Source of the DNA: Gastranaerophilus sp045639085
Lineage (GTDB): Bacteria > Cyanobacteriota > Vampirovibrionia > Gastranaerophilales > Gastranaerophilaceae
DNA length: 7,163 bases
Direction: 5' to 3'
Assembly: GCA_045639085.1 (NCBI GenBank)
Contig: JAZUCM010000055.1
Location: 1-7,163 of the forward strand
The notes below the pieces were generated by a model, which saw only the letters and a program-made list of their open reading frames with translations, was not told the origin of the DNA and made no database searches. The position numbers and the translations under genes are program-made. This document shows positions 1-4,058 of the stretch, piece by piece; positions within the stretch are counted from its first letter, which is position 1, and every line of letters begins with the position of its first letter.

Positions 1-263
1 TTCGTACCGCAGAATGGCACGACTGCCCGTTTGGCTTATTGCCACCGCTGAGCGGCTTCCATATTCGTACCGCAGAATGGCACGACTGCACGTTTGGCTT
101 ATTGCCACCGCTGAGCGGCTTCCATATTCGTACCGCAGAATGGCACGACTGCACGTTTGGCTTATTGCCTTCCGCTGAGCGGCATCCATATTCGTGTCGC
201 AGAATGGCACGACTGCACGTTTGGCTTATTGCCTTCCGCTGAGCGGCATCCATATTCGTGTCG
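1..263. repeat. 63/64-bp minisatellite array, open at left edge
   Basis: Four consecutive near-identical units start at 1, 64, 127 and 191, with a fifth begun at 255 and cut short at about 263. Periods are 63, 63, 64 and 64 bp; the last two gain a base where GCCACCGCT becomes GCCTTCCGCT. Each unit carries a small inverted repeat (CCGC-TGA-GCGG) and the block CGTTTGGCTTATTGCC. The block TTTGGCTTATCG at 284-295 overlaps the stop codon of the neighbouring gene, so a degenerate unit seems to reach the gene's 3' end. There are no unique spacers between units, so it is not a CRISPR array. The array probably continues left of the window. Function unknown. Confidence 0.95.
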
Positions 264-290
264 ATTAGCGGTAAAGATTTATCGTTTGGC

Positions 291-1376
291 TTATCGTTTA
301 ACACAGCGCACGGAGTGCACATCTGACTTGTGATCCGAAGCGCGGGTTCCGTAGCCCGTGTTCACTAGCAAAACTCTGTCTGCGCTGAAACCCGAGCCAG
401 ACCAGAAGGCCGCGGAAACGGTTAAGTTGGTTAAATCTTTGTTTATCAACATCGCTGAAAGTTCGTCAATATTAGGAATTCTACTTTCAGGGTTTTGTGC
501 TGTGCACAAACTTGCTGCGCCTGCCCATGCGGATGTTCCCGCGTTTGCACTGGATGATGGCATCGGAGCAACCACTATTGGGTCGTTAGAATTGAAACTC
601 GTTATAAAGCCCATATCTTTTCCGATAGTATTAGGTCCCTTATTACCATTCAAATCATATAGGAAGTTCACGCACATCGTAGCTTGAGGGAAACCAAATA
701 CATTGCCGTATTGAGATAAACTCACCTCATTTAAATATTCGTATTTACAAGAATGGTTGTAGTATGCAACGATACTTTCGCCATTCTGAGTTTCAAACGC
801 TGCTGCTTTCGTATCCATTGTTGAATATGAACTTCCTGAGTACGCTATACTTCTAAACCATGCATTTAGGCCGTATAATGTCGTAGGCAAAGTCTTTTGG
901 CTGCCTAGCATGTCGGTGTAGCTTGCTTGAATGCCGCAATCTTGTAAATGTGCGTTATCGCAAATATTGTTGATTTTAAGTACTTTTGAAAGGCCCTCGG
1001 TAAGGAATGATTCTGTTGCTGTGTCAGTAACTGTTGTTGAACCGTCCTCATCTGTTGTTTCGGTCAATGTTCCATAACCCGCGATCTGTGGCATCATTGC
1101 GATTGCTTGGCTCATGCGCGCATAAAGCGCTTTTCGTTGCGTGTTCCAAGTTCGTTCGTTGATGTTCGCCATTAGTGATGGCAGGGTGATTGCGGCAACT
1201 ACGCCGATGATTGTTAAGGATAATAAAATCTCCGCCATTGTGAACGCGTAGCGCTTACAAGTCAATAGCGTCACGTGAGTTGACTGCGCGAGCTGATGCT
1301 CGCGCAGCTGGGTTGCCGCGTCGTTCACTACGTTCACTCCTCGCAATGACGCATGTTTTTTTAATGTTTTACTCAT
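291..1376 (-). CDS. Prepilin-like (type IV pilin/T2SS pseudopilin-type) protein with long leader and DUF1566-like C-terminus
   Basis: The 361-aa protein is probably exported and cleaved by a prepilin peptidase (inference). The cleavage site is YA44|F45TMAE, with the invariant Glu at mature position 5 (E49), followed by a hydrophobic helix to about residue 69. The leader of 44 residues is far longer than the usual 5-10 and is largely encoded by two palindromic repeats. The body holds DLNGNKGPN (241-249), a motif of this pilin-like family, and six cysteines (139, 147, 210, 235, 291, 358). The tail, with C291, SRIPNIDEL (298-306), FWSG (324-327) and terminal RCVKR, resembles DUF1566/Fibrobacter-major-type domains (from memory). 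The start is chosen because GGAGGT lies 4 bases upstream of ATG 1376 and no nearer Met precedes the cleavage site. The 361-aa length includes the repeat-derived leader. The paralogue at 6162-7163 shares its first 53 mature residues exactly. Pilus subunit, minor pilin or adhesin cannot be decided. Confidence 0.85.
   Translation of the reverse strand: MSKTLKKHASLRGVNVVNDAATQLREHQLAQSTHVTLLTCKRYAFTMAEILLSLTIIGVVAAITLPSLMANINERTWNTQRKALYARMSQAIAMMPQIAGYGTLTETTDEDGSTTVTDTATESFLTEGLSKVLKINNICDNAHLQDCGIQASYTDMLGSQKTLPTTLYGLNAWFRSIAYSGSSYSTMDTKAAAFETQNGESIVAYYNHSCKYEYLNEVSLSQYGNVFGFPQATMCVNFLYDLNGNKGPNTIGKDMGFITSFNSNDPIVVAPMPSSSANAGTSAWAGAASLCTAQNPESRIPNIDELSAMLINKDLTNLTVSAAFWSGSGFSADRVLLVNTGYGTRASDHKSDVHSVRCVKR
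1284..1307. repeat. Palindrome inside the prepilin leader coding region
   Basis: Arms CTGCGCGAG (1284-1292) and CTCGCGCAG (1299-1307) are perfect 9-bp inverted copies around a 6-base loop. On the coding strand they encode QLREHQL within residues 23-31 of the leader. The palindrome lies next to the CGTCATTGCGAG element and may be part of the same composite insertion. Confidence 0.9.
1310..1351 (-). repeat. CGTCATTGCGAG...GCGGCAACC repeat element, in frame in a CDS
   Basis: Read on the minus strand, it starts CGTCATTGCGAGGAG and ends GACGCGGCAACCC. Elements of this general form are dispersed in many bacterial genomes (from memory). Here it lies in the reading frame of the prepilin gene and encodes roughly residues 9-22 of the leader. 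A second element of the same type, in the opposite orientation relative to its gene, sits at 7128-7163 beside the paralogue's cleavage site. Confidence 0.8.
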
Positions 1377-1428
1377 GTTTACCTCCGTAATCTTGCGCTC
1401 GCAAGGGTCGGAGGTTTTGGCAAAACAT
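1369..1428 (-). other. Possible 19-codon upstream ORF overlapping the prepilin start
   Basis: An ATG in the 5' arm of the hairpin opens 19 codons that end with a TAA at 1371-1369, overlapping the prepilin ATG (1376-1374) by 8 bases. Ribosomes reading it would open the hairpin and terminate on the prepilin start, which fits translational coupling. There is only a weak AGG just upstream and no strong Shine-Dalgarno, so translation is uncertain; it may simply result from the inverted symmetry. Confidence 0.25.
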
Positions 1429-1431
1429 GAG
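1372..1431 (-). promoter_or_regulatory. 5'-UTR hairpin occluding the SD and AUG of the prepilin gene
   Basis: On the minus-strand transcript CTCATGTTT (1431-1423) pairs with AAACATGAG (1380-1372), and ACCTCCG (1415-1409) pairs with CGGAGGT (1387-1381). The inner arms CTTGCG and CGCAAG (1405-1392) close the top. The two outer stems total 16 bp, interrupted by a 7-base bulge on the 5' side (1422-1416), itself flanked by short TTTTG/CAAAA complementarity. The GGAGGT Shine-Dalgarno and the ATG at 1376 lie fully inside the paired 3' arm. Such a fold would be expected to block ribosome access unless melted or remodelled. Complementarity is seen directly; a regulatory role is inferred. Confidence 0.7.
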
Positions 1432-1442
1432 CCTGAACGCCA

Positions 1443-1448
1443 ATTATA
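1443..1448 (-). promoter_or_regulatory. Extended -10 box (TGCTATAAT) for the prepilin gene
   Basis: The minus strand reads TGC-TATAAT, a perfect -10 with the TGn extension. There is no recognisable -35; the corresponding position falls in the G homopolymer. A start point about 7 bases downstream (near 1436) would place the 5' end of the mRNA only a few bases before the start-blocking hairpin. Confidence 0.5.
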
Positions 1449-1465
1449 GCAAGGACTTTGAGGCG

Positions 1466-1476
1466 CCCCCCCCCCC
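1466..1476. repeat. 11-bp C homopolymer (G on the coding sense)
   Basis: An uninterrupted run of 11 C lies between the upstream promoter copy and the extended -10 box of the prepilin gene. The matching position in the other module copy (1681-1693) is interrupted (CCCCCC-TA-CCCCC). Runs of this length are prone to slipped-strand length change, and the run could also be a sequencing or assembly uncertainty. Confidence 0.9.
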
Positions 1477-1521
1477 TATTGAACTGTATATTCCACTATT
1501 GTATTTTAAGTTAACCATACT

Positions 1522-1552
1522 ATTATATTAACCGATTTTCTACTTTTGTCAA
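1522..1552 (-). promoter_or_regulatory. Promoter of the near module copy (toward the prepilin gene)
   Basis: The minus strand has a perfect TTGACA (1552-1547). Downstream lies TATAAT (1527-1522) at a 19-bp spacer, or AATATA (1529-1524) at 17 bp. It reads toward the prepilin gene and would give a 5' UTR of about 140 bases that includes the G run and the hairpin. Confidence 0.6.
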
Positions 1553-1666
1553 GGGGGGCGACGAAAAGTCCGGCATTGTTTTTCACAAAGCCAGATATAA
1601 TCAGGACTTTGAGGAAGGCAGTGCTCGGATTAGTAAAATCTCACTCGGGTTGGCACGTGTATAAGA

Positions 1667-1681
1667 GCCGGCTTAGCCGGC
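1667..1681. repeat. GCCGGC-TTA-GCCGGC hairpin
   Basis: Two 6-bp GC-only arms (1667-1672 and 1676-1681) flank a 3-base loop. The hairpin lies at one end of the segment present only in the far module copy. No T-tract follows on either strand, so a terminator role is not supported. Confidence 0.75.
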
Positions 1682-1741
1682 CCCCCTACCCCCTATTGAA
1701 CTTCTCATACTTTTATTGTATTTTGCATAATTCATATTTTC

Positions 1742-1770
1742 ATTATGCACTATGACGGGGATTTTGTCAA
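1742..1770 (-). promoter_or_regulatory. Promoter of the far module copy
   Basis: The minus strand reads TTGACA (1770-1765), a 17-bp spacer, then CATAAT (1747-1742), one mismatch from the -10 consensus. It points toward the prepilin gene. Its -35 box sits in the loop of an inverted repeat at 1754-1778. Confidence 0.6.
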
Positions 1771-1778
1771 GCCCCGTC
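1754..1778. repeat. Inverted repeat around a -35 box, possible operator
   Basis: GACGGGG (1754-1760) and CCCCGTC (1772-1778) are perfect 7-bp arms around 11 bases that contain the TTGACA of the far promoter. The near promoter copy has only one G/C-rich side, so the symmetry is specific to this copy. A repressor site is one reading; it could also add to the adjacent terminator. Confidence 0.5.
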
Positions 1779-1780
1779 TA

Positions 1781-1817
1781 AAACAAAAAACTCCGATGTA
1801 GTAAACCTAAATCGGAG
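1781..1817 (-). terminator. Rho-independent terminator of the 1886-2326 gene
   Basis: On the minus strand CTCCGAT (1817-1811) pairs with ATCGGAG (1797-1791) around a 13-base loop and is followed at once by TTTTTTGTTTT (1790 down). It lies about 70 bases past the TAG stop of the minus-strand gene. Confidence 0.8.
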
Positions 1818-1874
1818 GAAATGTGTCATAAAGGAAGTGTGTAATGTGGAGTTTATATAAGTAAAACCTCGTTC

Positions 1875-1909
1875 ATATCAACGTTCTAGTCCTGTTTATT
1901 CGTTGATAT
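1875..1909 (-). repeat. Inverted repeat spanning the stop codon of the small gene
   Basis: ATATCAACG (1875-1883) and CGTTGATAT (1901-1909) are perfect 9-bp arms with 17 bases between that include the TAG stop (1888-1886). No T-run follows on the minus strand, so it looks like an mRNA 3'-end stem rather than a terminator. Confidence 0.6.
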
Positions 1910-2326
1910 CATGGTGATTAAATTATCAAAAACTTCTTGCAACGGAGCCGTCAAGTCCATTGAAATTAATTCTTGAAGCTGGGCCGAAACATCCGTGTTC
2001 AAGGCCTCGCATATCGGTGTCGAAACGTCTGTGTTCAACAAATTCATAATACGTTTTTTGAATGTTTTCTTTTTGTGCGGTCTTGCAATAAAGTTTCGAA
2101 TATCGACAACTTCTTTCTTCAAGTCAACACAAGAAAAATCATCCAATAACGAATCTAAAACATCCAACGTCTCAACTTCATTAATTTCAATTTGTTCTTT
2201 AAAAACATCTATATCCATAGATTTTAAATCGCGCATCGCATCTTTTAACGAAATATCTTCAAACGCTGCTTTTTGGCAATCAACAGGTACAAACATTTTT
2301 TCCTTAGGGTAAGATGTATTTGCCAT
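1886..2326 (-). CDS. Unrecognised 146-aa protein with three 12-residue C-terminal repeats
   Basis: I do not recognise a family. The product is probably cytoplasmic: no signal peptide or membrane segment is visible. The N-terminal two-thirds are acidic and probably helical, followed by a basic patch RPHKKKTFKKR (82-92). Three consecutive 12-residue units follow: LNTDVSTPICEA (97-108), LNTDVSAQLQEL (109-120) and ISMDLTAPLQEV (121-132). The start at ATG 2326 is chosen because AAGGAG lies 6 bases upstream; an upstream in-frame ATG at 2377 has no such site and overlaps the promoter. The gene is monocistronic, with its own promoter and a strong terminator, and diverges from the secreted-protein gene. 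Helical packing repeats or a protein-binding scaffold are possible, but no function can be assigned. Confidence 0.75.
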   Translation of the reverse strand: MANTSYPKEKMFVPVDCQKAAFEDISLKDAMRDLKSMDIDVFKEQIEINEVETLDVLDSLLDDFSCVDLKKEVVDIRNFIARPHKKKTFKKRIMNLLNTDVSTPICEALNTDVSAQLQELISMDLTAPLQEVFDNLITMISTNKQD

Positions 2327-2348
2327 AATCAACTCCTTTATTAGTCGT

Positions 2349-2377
2349 ATAATTTTTATCGACTTGATTGGTGACAA
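2349..2377 (-). promoter_or_regulatory. Promoter of the 146-aa protein gene
   Basis: The minus strand reads TTGTCA (2377-2372), a 17-bp spacer, then AATTAT (2354-2349), which matches the -10 consensus at 4 of 6. Its -35 box overlaps the -35 of the divergent promoter on the plus strand, so the two could compete for polymerase. Confidence 0.4.
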
Positions 2378-2399
2378 ACTTTAGTTTTTGAGGTAAAAT
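2371..2399 (+). promoter_or_regulatory. Promoter of the secreted-protein gene
   Basis: GTGACA (2371-2376), a 17-bp spacer and TAAAAT (2394-2399) form a good sigma-70-type promoter. Transcription would begin near 2406, about 20 bases before the ATG at 2428. Confidence 0.55.
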
Positions 2400-2427
2400 A
2401 TTAACAAAGCTTTACAATGAGGTGATT

Positions 2428-2856
2428 ATGAAACTTAGAATATTTTTTATTTGTCTGTTAATCCTTTGCAGCGCAAGACTTTCCGCGGTCTTGGCAAACG
2501 ACACATCAAGTTTTACGCAACATTTAAAAAACTGCGCAGAATACTACGGCAGCCAAACAATTGAACTTAACGCGATAAAACTGACAACGACAAAACAGAT
2601 TTTAGGATTCAAAGGTGACAAATGCGCTTACAAAGAAAGTATCTCTGCGAACAACTCACGTTACACGGTTAATTGCCTGTTATCAAGAAACGATCTGGCA
2701 GAATTGGGCAAACTTATGGATGATTTTGAAAAAGACAGCAATTCACAAAATATCGACCTGAACGATTTCACTCAAGTTCAAAGCACATCAATAGTTTCCG
2801 GCTGGTCAAAATATCTTCAAAACCCGGATATCTGCACGATTGATATTGAGCAATAA
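2428..2856 (+). CDS. Secreted/periplasmic 142-aa protein with four cysteines, function unknown
   Basis: A Sec-type signal peptide is clear: MKLR, then a hydrophobic core (IFFICLLILCSARLSAV), with likely cleavage after VLA23 before NDTS. There is no proper lipobox, so a soluble or periplasmic fate is more likely than a lipoprotein. The mature part has four cysteines (C36, C66, C83, C136), enough for two disulfides, in a pattern NC-AEYYG ... KC-AYKES ... VNC-LLSRN ... DIC. Small exported proteins with such a C/Y pattern occur in gut bacteria (vague memory, no family name). ATG 2428 is chosen over the in-frame GTG 2422 because GAGGTG at 2419-2424 is the ribosome binding site and covers that GTG. 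It is transcribed alone from a promoter shared head-to-head with the 146-aa gene and ends at a bidirectional terminator. Confidence 0.8.
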   Translation: MKLRIFFICLLILCSARLSAVLANDTSSFTQHLKNCAEYYGSQTIELNAIKLTTTKQILGFKGDKCAYKESISANNSRYTVNCLLSRNDLAELGKLMDDFEKDSNSQNIDLNDFTQVQSTSIVSGWSKYLQNPDICTIDIEQ

Positions 2857-2889
2857 AGCTCCTGGATAATAAAACAAAAAACACAACAA

Positions 2890-2911
2890 AAAAGCGGGTT
2901 TCCCCGCTTTT
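2890..2911. terminator. Bidirectional terminator between convergent genes
   Basis: AAAAGCGGG (2890-2898), loop TTTC, CCCGCTTTT (2903-2911): a GC stem with A-tract before and T-tract after, so it works on both strands. It would end the plus-strand secreted-protein transcript and the minus-strand dnaG-rpoD transcript, and sits 5 bases past the rpoD stop. Confidence 0.9.
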
Positions 2912-2916
2912 AAGTT

Positions 2917-4017
2917 TTATACTTCCACATATTCTTCCAAACGTTTTCTTCTGTTCGGGTGACGTAATTTTCTGAGCGCTTTTGCCTCTATTTGTCTGAT
3001 ACGCTCACGAGTAACGCCGAACAATTGGCCAACTTCTTCCAATGTTCTTTGGCGTCCGTCATCCATACCGAAACGCAATCTCAAAACATCGCGTTCGCGT
3101 GGAGAAAGCTGTTTCATAACTTCTTGAAGATCTTCTTTCAAAAGTTCTGATGCAACAGTCTTAATCGGAGCGTCAGCTTCTTTGTCTTCAATGAAGTCAC
3201 CCAATCTTGAATCTTCTTCTTTACCGATTGGAGTTTCAAGAGAAAGCGGTTCTTGTGCGATTTTGATGATTTCGCGCAATTTTGTAATTGAAACGTTCAT
3301 TTCAAACGCCAATTCTTCCTCAGTTGGTTTTCTTGACAAATCTTGGGCCAAACGACGAGTAACTTTTTTGAGTTTATTAATAGTTTCGACCATGTGAACA
3401 GGAATACGAATTGTACGCGCCTGATCAGCAATCGCGCGAGTAATCGCTTGTCTAATCCACCAAGTTGCGTAAGTTGAGAACTTAAAACCTCTTTCATGAT
3501 CAAACTTTTCAGCGGCTCTAATCAAACCGAGGTTACCCTCCTGAATTAAATCCAAGAAAAGCATACCACGACCGACATATTTTTTAGCAATACTAACAAC
3601 CAAACGCAAGTTAGCCTGAACCAATTTTCTTTTTGCATTCGCCCCAGGAGTTCCGCCATCAAGAATGACTCTTGCAAGTTCAATTTCTTCGTTTGCCGAT
3701 AACAACTTAATACGTCCGATTTCACGCAAGTATAATCTTACAGGGTCGTCGATAGCGATTGTTTTAGGCAACTCAAATTCCAAGTCACTTTCTTCCGGCA
3801 TGTCATTAATCATGTAAATGTCATCAAGAGACGTTTTATTTTCAATTTTATGGGTAATAATATCTTCGATGTTGTCGGTACTGATATCAACGTTCATATA
3901 ATTAACACGCTCAGCGCCGGACAGCATCGCATCTTCATCATCAATTGTGTTCAAATCCAAATTTTCTTCGTCCATAATGTTCACGATAGATGAAGTGCTT
4001 TGTCTTTTTTTACTCAT
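2917..4017 (-). CDS. rpoD: RNA polymerase primary sigma factor RpoD/SigA
   Basis: This is the housekeeping sigma-70 that directs core RNA polymerase to -10/-35 promoters. Region 1.2 is DPVRLYLREIGRIKLL (91-106). Region 2 runs about 130-200 with NLRLVVSIAKKY, GNLGLIRAAEKFD and FSTYATWWIRQAITRAI, the -10 recognition and melting helices. Region 3 is about 201-280. Region 4 ends with the -35-binding helix-turn-helix TLEEVGQLFGVTRERIRQIE (325-344). The N-terminal 85 residues are acidic and poorly conserved, and there is no long region 1.1/NCR as in proteobacterial RpoD (about 600 aa). At 366 aa it matches cyanobacterial and Firmicutes primary sigmas. GGAG lies 7 bases before ATG 4017. It is 41 bases downstream of dnaG on the same strand, the classic primase-sigma operon order, and ends at the bidirectional terminator. 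Confidence 0.97.
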   Translation of the reverse strand: MSKKRQSTSSIVNIMDEENLDLNTIDDEDAMLSGAERVNYMNVDISTDNIEDIITHKIENKTSLDDIYMINDMPEESDLEFELPKTIAIDDPVRLYLREIGRIKLLSANEEIELARVILDGGTPGANAKRKLVQANLRLVVSIAKKYVGRGMLFLDLIQEGNLGLIRAAEKFDHERGFKFSTYATWWIRQAITRAIADQARTIRIPVHMVETINKLKKVTRRLAQDLSRKPTEEELAFEMNVSITKLREIIKIAQEPLSLETPIGKEEDSRLGDFIEDKEADAPIKTVASELLKEDLQEVMKQLSPRERDVLRLRFGMDDGRQRTLEEVGQLFGVTRERIRQIEAKALRKLRHPNRRKRLEEYVEV

Positions 4018-4058
4018 GCATATTCTCCATAATTTATTAGTTTACTAACCTAGGGTTT

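Larger units (their letters stand above)
1453..1553 (-). repeat. Promoter module, copy near the prepilin gene
   Basis: Conserved blocks shared with the second copy are, in minus-strand order, TTGACAAAA, AAAATACAATA (1507-1497), AGTTCAATAGGGGG (1485-1472) and CCTCAAAGTCC (1463-1453), followed by a TATA-containing box. The sequence between blocks has diverged, but spacing is kept (11 bases between the second and third blocks in both copies). This implies either an old duplication or selection on the blocks. Confidence 0.8.
1604..1771 (-). repeat. Promoter module, far copy with 66-base extra segment
   Basis: The first three blocks recur 217-218 bases from the near copy: TTGACAAAA ending at 1763-1771, AAAATACAATA at 1724-1714 and AGTTCAATAGGGGG at 1702-1689. 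CCTCAAAGTCC recurs at 1614-1604, only 151 bases from its partner, because about 66 extra bases (1615-1680, with a GCCGGC hairpin) separate it from the rest. Downstream of it the TATATC box and TGGC are also partly conserved. Confidence 0.8.
1377..1885. other. Gene-free regulatory stretch upstream of the left prepilin gene
   Basis: No convincing protein gene is present in these 509 bases. From right to left they hold the terminator of the 1886-2326 gene, then two diverged copies of a minus-strand promoter module. The copy nearer the prepilin gene ends in an 11-base C run (G on the transcribed sense), an extended -10 box, and a hairpin over the start of the gene. The 66-base stretch at 1615-1680, which separates conserved blocks in the far copy, includes a GCCGGC hairpin. 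Confidence 0.8.

Noticed and set aside
39..242. 67-codon plus-strand frame through the minisatellite, giving a repeated 21-residue peptide
   Set aside because: It is open only because the unit is 63 bp; the 64-bp units shift the frame, there is no Shine-Dalgarno, and the array is better explained as noncoding tandem repeat.
1..263. CRISPR array
   Set aside because: The whole 63/64-bp unit is repeated with no unique spacers, and no cas genes are visible.
358..687. 109-codon plus-strand frame opposite the left prepilin gene
   Set aside because: It is an antisense shadow; the minus-strand frame has clear prepilin motifs and a strong Shine-Dalgarno.
1546..1755. 69-codon plus-strand frame in the gene-free stretch
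   Set aside because: It crosses the duplicated minus-strand promoter module and a GC hairpin, has no ribosome binding site, and has no protein-like composition.
2327..2377. Upstream in-frame ATG at 2377 for the 146-aa gene
   Set aside because: It falls on the proposed -35 box and lacks a ribosome binding site, while ATG 2326 has AAGGAG at good spacing.
2422..2427. GTG start at 2422 for the secreted protein
   Set aside because: The GTG is part of the GAGGTG ribosome binding site that serves ATG 2428.
4034..4047. Small TTAGT/ACTAA inverted repeat between dnaG and rpoD
   Set aside because: The 5-bp AT stem is too weak for a terminator, and the 41-base gap fits an operon.
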